Below are positions 36,686-45,571 of a stretch of DNA of 64,000 nucleotides, piece after piece (position 1 is the first letter of the stretch; each line of letters opens with the position of its first letter). A program made the position numbers and the translations under genes. The DNA lies in assembly GCF_902364365.1 (NCBI RefSeq), contig NZ_CABJDN010000008.1, positions 114,542-178,541 of the forward strand, in the 5' to 3' direction. The notes under the pieces were generated by a model. That model did not search any database and was not told the DNA's origin. It was given only the letters and a program-made list of their open reading frames with translations. The DNA is from Bacteroides intestinalis (lineage in GTDB: Bacteria > Bacteroidota > Bacteroidia > Bacteroidales > Bacteroidaceae).

Positions 36686-37147
36686 TTAAATAGACGGTCT
36701 GTTTTCAAGATATTCCGCCCAAATGCGGGCAGCTTCTTCCACCATCCTGACACACGGACGTTTAGCATAATATTGGTCGGTGCGTTCTTCGGGAGTAGAC
36801 ACTCCTTCCGGCTTCTTCAACCCCAATAATTCAGCACAAATTGTAGAGCCGTTCCGTTTCTTAAACTCGGCAGCCAATTCCTGTACTACTGCATAATTGG
36901 CCCCTTTTCCTTCACGATCTTTGGGATCAGTCGCTCCGGTTTCCAGTCCGGCAAGCAGAAACATACCGCATGCAGCGCCACAAGTCTGACGCATACGCCC
37001 GATACCTCCACCGAAGGAAGCTGCCATACGCGCCGCCTGTTCTTGCGTAAATCCATACATGTCGGCAAAAGCAAGCACCACAGACTGGGAGCAATTATAA
37101 CCACTCTTAAAAAACTCTACCGCTTTCTCTATTCTTTCTTCAAACAT
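36686..37147 (-). CDS. C_GCAxxG_C_C family redox-type protein
   Basis: This 153-residue protein has the Cys pattern that names the family: Cys in YNCSQSV, GCAxxG-type GAACGMFLAG preceded by RQTCG, and further Cys in STICAEL and RPCVRMV. The Cys set could bind a metal or iron-sulphur cluster. The function is unproven in the family. It is 15 bp downstream of xth and the last gene of mntH-xth-C_GCAxxG. Confidence 0.88.
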   Translation of the reverse strand: MFEERIEKAVEFFKSGYNCSQSVVLAFADMYGFTQEQAARMAASFGGGIGRMRQTCGAACGMFLLAGLETGATDPKDREGKGANYAVVQELAAEFKKRNGSTICAELLGLKKPEGVSTPEERTDQYYAKRPCVRMVEEAARIWAEYLENRPSI

Positions 37148-37162
37148 TACCCTATCCTTTTT

Positions 37163-37927
37163 TTAGCCTTCTATATCCAACAACATGGGACAATGATCAG
37201 AATGTACAGCATCATTCAGAATACGCGCCTCTTTCAGTAACGGGCGAACAGGTTCGGTCACCATACAATAATCAATACGCCATCCTTTATTCTTTGCGCG
37301 GGAGTTGAAACGATAACTCCACCACGTATATTCCTGCTGTTCGGGATGCAACACACGGAAAGTATCGATAAAACCGGCATTCAGAAAACGCGTCATCCAT
37401 TCCCGTTCTTCGGGCAAGAAACCACTATTAGTAGCGTTACGAATAGGATCATGAATATCTATCGGTTCATGGCAGATATTATAATCTCCGCAAAGTATAA
37501 GTTTCGGACGTGATTTTCGCAGCTCCGTCACGTACTCCTGGAACTTCTCCAACCACACCATCTTAAATGCCTGGCGTTCGTCACCACTCGTTCCTGAAGG
37601 ATGATAAACACTTACGACGGATATATCGCCAAAATCGGCACGGATAAAACGGCCTTCATTGTCATATTCTTCTATCCCCATGCCATATTCCACATGGTCC
37701 GGCTCTCTTTTAGTCAAGATGGCAACTCCGCTATACCCCTTCTTCTGCGCAGAATAGAGATAATGCTTATACCCCAATGCACTCAATGCTTCTTCCGGAT
37801 ATTGGTCCGGTTGCAATTTGGTTTCCTGAATGCATACTACATCAGCTTGTTCCTGTTCCAGCCATTCCGGTAAACCTTTACTAACAGCTGCACGCAGCCC
37901 GTTTACATTATATGTAATAATTTTCAT
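37163..37927 (-). CDS. xth: Exodeoxyribonuclease III / AP endonuclease
   Basis: This 254-residue EEP-family Mg2+-dependent AP endonuclease acts in base-excision repair. Catalytic elements in order are YNVNGLRAA (Asn), QETKL (metal Glu), YHPSG, CGDYNICHEPID (Asp/Asn) and the C-terminal DYCMVTE with SDHCPML (Asp-His). It is full length. It follows mntH by 17 bp. Pairing repair of oxidised DNA with manganese import suggests a shared oxidative-stress role, which is inference. Confidence 0.95.
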   Translation of the reverse strand: MKIITYNVNGLRAAVSKGLPEWLEQEQADVVCIQETKLQPDQYPEEALSALGYKHYLYSAQKKGYSGVAILTKREPDHVEYGMGIEEYDNEGRFIRADFGDISVVSVYHPSGTSGDERQAFKMVWLEKFQEYVTELRKSRPKLILCGDYNICHEPIDIHDPIRNATNSGFLPEEREWMTRFLNAGFIDTFRVLHPEQQEYTWWSYRFNSRAKNKGWRIDYCMVTEPVRPLLKEARILNDAVHSDHCPMLLDIEG

Positions 37928-37944
37928 ATGATCGTTTATTTGGT

Positions 37945-39207
37945 TTATACTAGTTCAGATATCAGCAACATAATATTCAATACGGTAACGATTCCCGCAA
38001 TAGCATAGAGTACAAAACTACTCCACTTACTATTAACATACTGCCCCATTACTTTACGCGAAGACGTCAGTCCCACTTGCAGGAAAACAGTAAATGGCAA
38101 CTGAATACTAAGCACCATTTGCGAAATCAACAATCCTTTGAAAGGATCACCGATGAAGAATATCAGCAACAACGCAATGCCCAATGAAAGGATTACGCCC
38201 ACCTGAGAGTGGCTATCCTTGATATGATAGGATTCTCCAAAGATACCGGCAAAAATAGAACCTGCCGCCATACCACTTGTAATGGTAGATGAAATACCTG
38301 CCATCAACAAGGCCAAAGCAAACACAACTGCAGCGCTACTTCCAAGTAAAGGTTCCAACAAAGACTTTGCCTGTTGCAGTTCTTCAACCTGAATACCACT
38401 TTTAAAGAAAGTAGCAGCAGCCAGCAATATCATAGCACTATTGATAGCCCATCCCACAATCATGGAGAAAAGCGTATCAAACAACTCATACTTCAAAACC
38501 TTACGAATAGAACTGTCATCTTGCTTATTATACTCATGGCTCTGTATTACTTCCGAATGCAGGAATAAATTATGTGGCATTACCACTGCTCCCAGCACAC
38601 TCATAATAATCAGCATACTTCCTTCCGGAAAAGCAGGTGTCACCCATCCTTCTACAGCCAATGGCCAGTCAATCTTCACCAGGAACAACTCATAAATAAA
38701 GGATAACCCAATAACTGAAACAAACGCGATGATGGAACGCTCTATCTTCTTATATGAGTTCGTAAAAAGCATGATGACGACAAAGACGGTTGTCAATATA
38801 GCTCCCCATATAATGGGAATATCAAAAAGCATTTCCAGGGCAATTGCTCCTCCCAGTATCTCGGCAAGGGAAGTCGATATGGATGCCAGCACCGCAGTGC
38901 CCAGAATAGGACGAGAAACCCATTTAGGAGTATATTTCGTAGCAGCTTCCGACAAGCATAAACCTGTAACAATCCCCAAGTGAGCCACATTATGTTGCAA
39001 TACAATCAACATGATCGTAGATAAAGTTACCACCCAAAGCAGGGAATATCCAAATTCGGAACCCGCTGCAAAATTAGAAGCCCAGTTTCCGGGATCAATA
39101 AAACCTACTGTAACAAGGAGTCCGGGACCAATATATTTAAAAACGTCCAGCCCCCCCAAATACCGCTTGTGGTCCCTACGTTTCAAGTCTTTCAGAATAT
39201 TTTTCAT
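37945..39207 (-). CDS. mntH: Nramp divalent metal transporter
   Basis: This 420-residue, 11-TM Nramp protein imports Mn2+/Fe2+ with protons. The helix 1 metal-binding motif appears as GFIDPGNWA (DPGN), and the helix 6 motif as VVMPHNLFLHS (MPH). It is full length. The next genes, xth and a Cys-rich protein, follow at 17 and 15 bp. No MntR/Fur box is recognised with confidence upstream. Confidence 0.94.
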   Translation of the reverse strand: MKNILKDLKRRDHKRYLGGLDVFKYIGPGLLVTVGFIDPGNWASNFAAGSEFGYSLLWVVTLSTIMLIVLQHNVAHLGIVTGLCLSEAATKYTPKWVSRPILGTAVLASISTSLAEILGGAIALEMLFDIPIIWGAILTTVFVVIMLFTNSYKKIERSIIAFVSVIGLSFIYELFLVKIDWPLAVEGWVTPAFPEGSMLIIMSVLGAVVMPHNLFLHSEVIQSHEYNKQDDSSIRKVLKYELFDTLFSMIVGWAINSAMILLAAATFFKSGIQVEELQQAKSLLEPLLGSSAAVVFALALLMAGISSTITSGMAAGSIFAGIFGESYHIKDSHSQVGVILSLGIALLLIFFIGDPFKGLLISQMVLSIQLPFTVFLQVGLTSSRKVMGQYVNSKWSSFVLYAIAGIVTVLNIMLLISELV

Positions 39208-39268
39208 TGTTCGTTCTTTTTATGGCGTAAAAATACGAAATAATAACAAGCAAGCCACACTTTCTGTT

Positions 39269-39306
39269 CAAAAAAGAAGCCCCCGGCATTGTGCAATACC
39301 GAGGGC
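39269..39306 (-). terminator. Terminator of the pheT-yebC-TSCPD operon
   Basis: On the minus strand a GC-rich hairpin (GCCCTCGGTATTG / CAATGCCGGGGGC, two mismatches) is followed by CTTCTTTTTT. It lies 33 bp past the last stop codon. Confidence 0.85.
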
Positions 39307-39338
39307 CAACCTATATTTTTTAAAGTACAGGGATTTAG

Positions 39339-39584
39339 TTAGAATCCCATTTCATGCAGTGCCCTACATAACTGATCCGGACAAGAAGTCGAACGTCTTC
39401 CACAACGAATCCCTTCCAGACGGGAAATCACATCATTTACCGGCATTCCCTTTACCAAACGGGAAAGACCTTGTAAATTACCGTTACAACCTCCCCAAAA
39501 CGCGATATCTGTTATTATATTATCTTCTATTTCCAATTCAATGTGAGAACTACATGTACCTTGAGTCTTATAAGTATACTTCAT
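39339..39584 (-). CDS. TSCPD-domain protein (TIGR03905 type)
   Basis: This 81-residue protein resembles the C-terminal Cys-rich TSCPD domain of B12-dependent ribonucleotide reductases. Features are FWGGCNGNLQGLSRLVKG, GIRCGRRSTSCPDQLC. Four to five Cys could bind zinc. Its start codon overlaps the yebC stop by one base (TAATG), which implies translational coupling. The function is unknown. Stand-alone forms are common in anaerobes. Confidence 0.85.
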   Translation of the reverse strand: MKYTYKTQGTCSSHIELEIEDNIITDIAFWGGCNGNLQGLSRLVKGMPVNDVISRLEGIRCGRRSTSCPDQLCRALHEMGF

Positions 39585-40321
39585 TACTCTTCACTTCCCT
39601 CCGGTTTCATGTTGGTATAAACCGTTTGTACATCATCAAATTCTTCAAGACGCTCTATCATCTTGTCAAGAGTCTCACGTTGCTCGGGAGTTACCTCCTT
39701 CGTATCGTTCGGGATATAAGTAAATTCACCACCGACATCCTCAAAACCACATTCCTCCAAATGTTTCTGGATAGCCGCATAGCTCTTCGGATCGCCATAG
39801 ATAGTGACTGTCCCTTCTTCTTCATCCTCTTCAAACTCATCATCTACATCGTAGTCAATCAGGTCAAGGATGAGTTCTTCCATATCTATGCCGTCTTTCT
39901 TCTTGAAAGTAAACATACATTTATGGTCGAACAGGAAAGCCAATGACCCCATAGTACCCAGATTTCCACCAAACTTATTGAATACGGAACGTACATCGGC
40001 AACTGTACGGGTAGTATTGTCAGTCAATGTATCTACAAATACAGCAATACCATGAGGACCGTATCCTTCATAAGTCATTCCTTTATAATCGCTCTGGTCC
40101 TTACCCATTGCATTCTTGATAGCACGGTCAATGTTATCCTTCGGCATATTCTCACGCTTACAAGTAGCGATAACCGAACGCAAAGTCGGATTATTTTCCG
40201 GTTCCGGGCCACCAGCCTTTACTGCAATAGCAATTTGTTTACCCAGTCTTGTAAAGGTCTTTGCCATGTGACCCCATCTTTTCAATTTGGCAGCTTTTCT
40301 ATATTCAAATGCTCTTCCCAT
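39584..40321 (-). CDS. YebC/PmpR-family regulator / translation factor
   Basis: This 245-residue protein has the YebC three-domain fold: KRWGHMAKTFTRLGKQIAIAVKAGGPEPENNP, TYEGYGPHGIAVFVDTLTDN and the acidic third domain (DDEFEEDEEEG). The N-terminus here is MGRAFEYRKAAKLKRW, typical of the Bacteroidetes form. The family includes transcriptional regulators and the TACO1-like factor that relieves polyproline stalling. It lies 45 bp after pheT. Confidence 0.93.
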   Translation of the reverse strand: MGRAFEYRKAAKLKRWGHMAKTFTRLGKQIAIAVKAGGPEPENNPTLRSVIATCKRENMPKDNIDRAIKNAMGKDQSDYKGMTYEGYGPHGIAVFVDTLTDNTTRTVADVRSVFNKFGGNLGTMGSLAFLFDHKCMFTFKKKDGIDMEELILDLIDYDVDDEFEEDEEEGTVTIYGDPKSYAAIQKHLEECGFEDVGGEFTYIPNDTKEVTPEQRETLDKMIERLEEFDDVQTVYTNMKPEGSEE

Positions 40322-40366
40322 TGGAATTATATTTTAATGTTTAATTATTAATTGTTTAACTATCAA

Positions 40367-42829
40367 TTAGCGAAGTCTTGCATCCAACTTATCTTCCAGA
40401 TTCTTCACGAGTTTCGACATGATCTTATCGATCATCTTATCGTTCAGTGTCTGCGTTTCATCCTGCAACAGGAAGCTGACAGCATACGATTTTTTGCCGG
40501 CCTCAAGATTCTTGCCTTCATAAACATCGAAAAGAGATACTTCTTTCAGTAACTTCTTCTCAGTTTCATAAGCAATCTTTTCTATCTCCGCAAACTGCAC
40601 CTTCTTATCGATCAACAAGGCAAGGTCACGCTTCACAGCCGGGAATTTGGAGATTTCCGTATAGCTGATCTTTACAGAACGGATAGCTTTCATCAACTCT
40701 TTCCAGTTCAGATCAGCGTAATATACTTCATTATCAATATCGAAAGCTTTGAGAATCTTCTTCGTTACAATACCGAATGTAGCAAGACGCTTTCCACCTT
40801 TAGTCTGTACAGACAAGGCAGTAGCATAAATATCGTCCACCAGATTACCGACTACCAGATTTCTCATATTCAACCCTAAACGGAGGAAAATATTTTCTAC
40901 GTAAGCTTTCAATTCATATACAGAACTTTCTTCATCAGCATGTGCCCAAGAGTTGGATACTTTCTTACCCGTTACCCACAATCCGAGATGATAATTCTCT
41001 GTATAAGCAGCTAACGACTTTTCGGGGTTCTTCTTTTCTGCATCGAAATAATAGCAATTTCCGAATTCGAAGAATTTCAAGTCGGCATTCTTACGGTTGG
41101 CGTTATGAGAGATACTTTCCAGCCCCCCGAACAACAAAGTCTGACGCATTGCATTCAGATCTGTGCTCAACGGGTTCAGTAACATTACCAGATTTTTGGA
41201 AGGATAAGTTTCCATACCGTCATAATAGCCGGCACGTGTCAGAGAGTTATTCAGAATCTCATTGAAGCCACAACCAACCAACTGTTCAGCTACCAGATTC
41301 TGCAGCTTGTTAGACTTATCATGTTCGCCCTTCGTAGTCAAGCTAGACTTCAGCGTAGACGGTATTTCTACATTATTATATCCATAAATACGGAGGATAT
41401 CTTCAATAACATCACAATCGCGTTGCACGTCTACACGATAAGGGGGAACCGCCAAAGTCAATCCTTCTGTTGTCTCATTGATTATTTTCATCTCCAGACT
41501 GGTAACAATGCTCTTGATTGTCCCCACCGGAATCACTTTACCTACCAACGAATGCACCTTCTCATAAGATAATTCTACGATGAAATCCTGAGCAGGAGCA
41601 GCACAAACATCCTTTATTTCAGAAGAAATAGTACCGCCGGCCAGTTCTTTCACCATCATGGCAGCCAGTTTCAGGCAATAAATAGTGATATTAGGATCAA
41701 TGCCTCTTTCAAAGCGGAAAGAAGCATCTGTATTCAGCCCATGACGACGAGCTGTCTTACGAACCCATGTCGGATGGAAATAAGCACTCTCCAGAAAGAC
41801 ATCTTGGGTAGTTTCCGTAGAACCGGAATCCAAACCACCGAATACACCGGCAATACACATCGGTTTTTCCTTGTCACAAATCATCAGGTCGCGATCGGAT
41901 AATTTACGTTCCACGCCATCCAATGTAACAAACGGAGTACCTTCAGGCATCGTCTTCACTACAACTTCACCACCTTTAATTTTATCCGCATCAAAGCAGT
42001 GCAACGGTTGACCGAATGCATGAACAATGTAATTTGTGATATCTACTACATTATTGATAGGACGCAGTCCGATGATACGGAGTTTATTCTGCAACCATTC
42101 CGGACTTTCTTTAACCGTTACGCCTTTCACTGTTACACCGGCATAGCGAGGGCAAGCCTCACTGTTTTCAACTGTAACTTTGATATCCAAATCATTATTT
42201 TCAACGGAGAAAGTATCTACAGACGGTCTCTTCAGAGAAGTCGGTTTGTTATTTTGCACCAGATAAGCATACAAGTCACGAGCTACACCATAATGCGAAC
42301 AAGCATCGGCACGATTCGGAGTGATATCCACTTCCAGCACATAGTCGCTCTTTATGTTATAATAATCTTTGGCAAGAGTCCCCGGAACTGCATCAGCGGG
42401 CAGAACGATGATACCTGCATGATCCGTACCGATACCTATTTCATCTTCAGCACAAATCATGCCGTTGGACTCAACACCACGGAGTTTTGACTTTTTAATC
42501 GTAAAACATTCATCCCCGTCATAGAGTTTTGTACCCAAAGTAGCAATTACCACTTTCTGACCGGCAGCCACATTCGGTGCACCGCACACTATCTGTACAG
42601 GTTCTCCCTGTCCCAAATTTACAGTAGTCACATGCATGTGGTCTGAATTCGGATGAGGAACGCATGTCAACACTTCACCTATCACGAGACCTTCCAGTCC
42701 GCCTTTAATTGTTTGCACTTCTTCTACACTACCTGTTTCCAGACCTATAGAAGTCAATGCAGCCGCAACTTCTTCCGGTGTCAAATCGAAATCGACATAC
42801 TCTTTCAACCAATTATAAGAGATATTCAT
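40367..42829 (-). CDS. pheT: Phenylalanyl-tRNA synthetase beta subunit
   Basis: This 820-residue beta subunit of the (alpha-beta)2 enzyme has a tRNA-binding OB fold (residues ~40-150, VIGEVLTCVPHPNSDHMHVT), B3/B4 editing domain, B5 (PYRVDVQRDCDVIEDILRIYGYNNV), catalytic-like core (MRQTLLFGGLESISHNANRK) and the C-terminal FDX-ACB anticodon-binding domain (FPAVKRDLALLIDKKVQF). It is full length. pheS is not adjacent, which is usual in Bacteroides. A TAATTTTG box lies 36 bp upstream. Confidence 0.97.
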   Translation of the reverse strand: MNISYNWLKEYVDFDLTPEEVAAALTSIGLETGSVEEVQTIKGGLEGLVIGEVLTCVPHPNSDHMHVTTVNLGQGEPVQIVCGAPNVAAGQKVVIATLGTKLYDGDECFTIKKSKLRGVESNGMICAEDEIGIGTDHAGIIVLPADAVPGTLAKDYYNIKSDYVLEVDITPNRADACSHYGVARDLYAYLVQNNKPTSLKRPSVDTFSVENNDLDIKVTVENSEACPRYAGVTVKGVTVKESPEWLQNKLRIIGLRPINNVVDITNYIVHAFGQPLHCFDADKIKGGEVVVKTMPEGTPFVTLDGVERKLSDRDLMICDKEKPMCIAGVFGGLDSGSTETTQDVFLESAYFHPTWVRKTARRHGLNTDASFRFERGIDPNITIYCLKLAAMMVKELAGGTISSEIKDVCAAPAQDFIVELSYEKVHSLVGKVIPVGTIKSIVTSLEMKIINETTEGLTLAVPPYRVDVQRDCDVIEDILRIYGYNNVEIPSTLKSSLTTKGEHDKSNKLQNLVAEQLVGCGFNEILNNSLTRAGYYDGMETYPSKNLVMLLNPLSTDLNAMRQTLLFGGLESISHNANRKNADLKFFEFGNCYYFDAEKKNPEKSLAAYTENYHLGLWVTGKKVSNSWAHADEESSVYELKAYVENIFLRLGLNMRNLVVGNLVDDIYATALSVQTKGGKRLATFGIVTKKILKAFDIDNEVYYADLNWKELMKAIRSVKISYTEISKFPAVKRDLALLIDKKVQFAEIEKIAYETEKKLLKEVSLFDVYEGKNLEAGKKSYAVSFLLQDETQTLNDKMIDKIMSKLVKNLEDKLDARLR

Positions 42830-42993
42830 ATCATTAATTTTTTATTGTTTCCAAAAGTGACCCGCAAAATTACAAAGTTTTTTTGGATGACAGGGAATTA
42901 TCCGATAAGAAATTAATGAAAACAACCGAAACTACATGATAAACAGTAATTCCGGCTGTAATATTAAAATTCTTATATTAATTTACCGATAAT

Positions 42994-44553
42994 TTAGAAT
43001 GGCAACGGTCCATCCGACCCCACCCCACCAAACGGATTATCTGTTTGAGGAGCGAACTCAGCCGGAGGCGGTATACTGCCATCACCTACCGCATTTATTT
43101 TGGAGCCATAAGTAGCTCCGCCTCCTTCTGCCGGATGCGGAATCACCATATCATCCTCCGGATTCTGGAAACGGGTGTACTGACCGATAAAGCGCAAACG
43201 AACATCACCTACCGCACCATTACGATGCTTAGCAATAATAATTTCTGCCATACCACGCAAATCAGTACCATCTTGCGATGTATAGATTTTATAATATTCA
43301 GGACGATGAATGAAACATACCATATCGGCATCCTGCTCAATGGCTCCCGATTCACGCAAGTCACTCAACTGCGGACGTTTACCTTCTTCACCTTCACGGC
43401 TCTCCACACCACGATTCAACTGCGACAAGGCTATAATAGGAATATTCAACTCCTTCGCCAAACCTTTCAACGAACGCGAAATGGTACTTACCTCTTCCTG
43501 ACGACTACCAAACGACATACCACTTGCATTCATCAACTGCAGGTAGTCGATAATAATAATCCTCACTCCATGCTCACGCACCAGACGACGGGCTTTTGTA
43601 CGAAGCTCAAATACAGACAAAGAAGGAGTATCATCCACATACAACGGCGCATCCAGAAGGTCACGCAATTTATAGTCCAATTGCTGCCATTCATAATCTG
43701 CCAGCTGTCCACTCTTGATTTTCTCACTCGGAATTTCGCACGCATTGGATATCAAACGATTTACCAACTGTACGTTACTCATTTCAAGCGAAAACACAGC
43801 TACCGGATTGCGATAATTCACCGCAATATTCTTTGCCATAGAAAGCACGAACGCCGTCTTACCCATTGCCGGACGGGCAGCAATAATAATAAGGTCGGAT
43901 CTCTGCCAACCGGAAGTCATCTTATCAAGTTTGGTAAAACCACTCTCCAAACCACTCAAACCATCAGTACGGGCAGCTGCAATCTGAATTAACTGGTATG
44001 CTTCAGCAATAACCGGATTAATCTGTGTATAATCCTTCTTCATGTTCTGCTGAGAAATTTCAAAGAGTCTTCCCTCAGCTTCCTGCATTAAGTCGTCCAC
44101 GTCCAGAGTCTCATCAAAAGCCTTGCTTTGAACATTGCTGGTAAACGTAATCAGTTCGCGTGCCAATGCTTTCTGCGCGATGATACGTGCATGATATTCA
44201 ATATGTGCCGAAGAGGCAACCTTACTACTTAACTGGGTAATGTAGAACGGTCCGCCCACCTCTTCCAGATCACCACGTTTAGCAAGCTGTTCTTTTACCG
44301 TGAGGATATCCACCGGCTTCTGATTCACAGCCAGATCGGTGATAGCGGAATAAATCAACTGGTGCCGGTGTTCATAAAAAGACTCCGGGCGAAGAATTTC
44401 ACTTACCAATGAATAAGCGTCTTTCTCAATCATCAATGCTCCCAACACAGCTTCTTCCAATTCCGGCGCCTGCGGCTGTATACGTCCGTAGTCAGTTACA
44501 GGCTGCACTTTTGCCTTGGAGTTACTTCGGGGAGTTCTTTTTTGTTCTGCCAT
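42994..44553 (-). CDS. dnaB: Replicative DNA helicase DnaB
   Basis: This 519-residue hexameric helicase of the replication fork has an N-terminal helical domain (PELEEAVLGALMIEKDA) and a RecA-like domain with Walker A ARPAMGKTAF, Walker B IIIIDYLQLM, SQLNRGVESR and GAIEQDADMVCFIHRPEYY. The C-terminal tail is Gly/Pro-rich. There is no intein. The candidate -7 box TATCTTTG (44591-44584, minus strand) lies 30 bp before the ATG. Confidence 0.97.
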   Translation of the reverse strand: MAEQKRTPRSNSKAKVQPVTDYGRIQPQAPELEEAVLGALMIEKDAYSLVSEILRPESFYEHRHQLIYSAITDLAVNQKPVDILTVKEQLAKRGDLEEVGGPFYITQLSSKVASSAHIEYHARIIAQKALARELITFTSNVQSKAFDETLDVDDLMQEAEGRLFEISQQNMKKDYTQINPVIAEAYQLIQIAAARTDGLSGLESGFTKLDKMTSGWQRSDLIIIAARPAMGKTAFVLSMAKNIAVNYRNPVAVFSLEMSNVQLVNRLISNACEIPSEKIKSGQLADYEWQQLDYKLRDLLDAPLYVDDTPSLSVFELRTKARRLVREHGVRIIIIDYLQLMNASGMSFGSRQEEVSTISRSLKGLAKELNIPIIALSQLNRGVESREGEEGKRPQLSDLRESGAIEQDADMVCFIHRPEYYKIYTSQDGTDLRGMAEIIIAKHRNGAVGDVRLRFIGQYTRFQNPEDDMVIPHPAEGGGATYGSKINAVGDGSIPPPAEFAPQTDNPFGGVGSDGPLPF

Positions 44554-44627
44554 TTTTAAATACTATGAATTATAAAGGGATGGCAAAGATAACGCTTATT
44601 AATCAAAATCATCCCTATTCTACCAAA

Positions 44628-44667
44628 CAAAAAAAGAGCCATTCCCGAAATTCGAAAACAGCTCTTT
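44628..44667 (-). terminator. Terminator after the smalltalk gene
   Basis: On the minus strand AAAGAGC ... GCTCTTT flanks a loop of about 21 nt and is followed by TTTTTG. It separates the HU-like/smalltalk unit from dnaB. Confidence 0.6.
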
Positions 44668-44688
44668 ACGTTTATATCAAACTTATTC

Positions 44689-44784
44689 TTAGATGGTCAT
44701 TGCCTGACCGCCAATCACACCTGCAATGGCACTGGCTACGGCAATAATGACTTTCAATATCACATTCCAACTCGTTTTTTTCAT
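44689..44784 (-). CDS. Smalltalk protein (31-residue membrane peptide)
   Basis: The frame encodes MKKTSWNVILKVIIAVASAI plus AGVIGGQAMTI. This matches the tiny Bacteroidetes 'smalltalk' family (start MKK, a Trp, then one Ala/Ile-rich transmembrane helix with AGxIG). The gene follows the HU-like gene on the same strand by about 105 bp, which is the standard order for this family, often next to capsule or polysaccharide loci. The function is unknown. The neighbouring amidase often seen in such loci is absent here. Confidence 0.85.
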   Translation of the reverse strand: MKKTSWNVILKVIIAVASAIAGVIGGQAMTI

Positions 44785-44824
44785 AAGAGAATCGTTTTTT
44801 AATGATTAATATTCAGCGATCAAC

Positions 44825-44891
44825 AGACTGCGCAGTCTTGAATTTTTAATTCTTAATTCTTTAATTTCCAAAGTTGCTGGCTTTGGAAATT
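44825..44891. repeat. Two inverted repeats between the HU-like and smalltalk genes
   Basis: A 14-bp perfect palindrome AGACTGCGCAGTCT lies at 44825-44838. An 11-bp stem AATTTCCAAAG/CTTTGGAAATT (44863-44891) overlaps the HU-like stop codon. Either could act as a transcript processing or attenuation hairpin. A clear T-tract is missing. Confidence 0.55.
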
Positions 44892-45399
44892 ACCCCAGAG
44901 GATCGTCTTCTATTCCCCCATCACCCGAATTACCTCCTGAACCACCATCTGAACCACCTCCTGATGGAACATTAGCTAAATTTTTCAGATAATCATCCAA
45001 GCTGACCAAATCCAGTTTTTCACCGGCACGGGTAGCAGTCTTGGTTATCTTCAGTTCCCTGTTGGCCTGGAAGCAGATACGAACACTCTCCACACTCTTG
45101 GCGGTCACATCTTCAGTCTTATCTTCTCCCTTAGATTTTGCAGCCAGCATAAATACGCCCAATCCGGCAATATTTACAGTTTTACCTTCCAGCAACTGCT
45201 CTTTCAGCTTCTCCACGAAGTTCTGCATAGTACTCCGGATATCACCGATAGAAAGCGAAGAACGATCCTGCATTTTCTGGGCTATAAATGCCAAGTCCAC
45301 GCTCTGTCCTAAAGTTATTAACTGAGGGAAAAACTTTTTGGGAGAATTCTCAACCCGAGGGTCAGACGGCCTCTCTACCGTTCTAAAAATTACACTCAT
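44890..45399 (-). CDS. HU-like DNA-binding protein with Gly-rich tail
   Basis: This 169-residue member of the Bacteroidetes HU-like family has an N-terminal extension (MSVIFRTVERPSDPRVENSP) and a core helical body with LSIGDIRSTMQNFVEKLKEQLLEGKTVNIAGLGVF. The last segment is the HU G-x-L/V-G-x-F arm start. A DNA-binding beta arm follows. The last 30 residues are Gly/Ser/Asp-rich. It may bend DNA locally. It sits at the 3' end of the capsule-type locus, followed by the smalltalk gene. A GTTGATCAAC palindrome (45443-45452) lies upstream of the gene. Confidence 0.85.
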   Translation of the reverse strand: MSVIFRTVERPSDPRVENSPKKFFPQLITLGQSVDLAFIAQKMQDRSSLSIGDIRSTMQNFVEKLKEQLLEGKTVNIAGLGVFMLAAKSKGEDKTEDVTAKSVESVRICFQANRELKITKTATRAGEKLDLVSLDDYLKNLANVPSGGGSDGGSGGNSGDGGIEDDPLG

Positions 45400-45571
45400 A
45401 CTTTTTCATTTAGAGATTTAAATTCTGTTTTTAATTCACTTTGTTGATCAACGTTGATGCAAAGGTGAGGATTAAATCTCTAATAAAAGCAGGAAAATGA
45501 GTGAAGAGAGCGGTTTTTCTGAGAAAAGTTGTAAGTAGTTATAAATGAATATTATACCTAAGCGTTATGAT

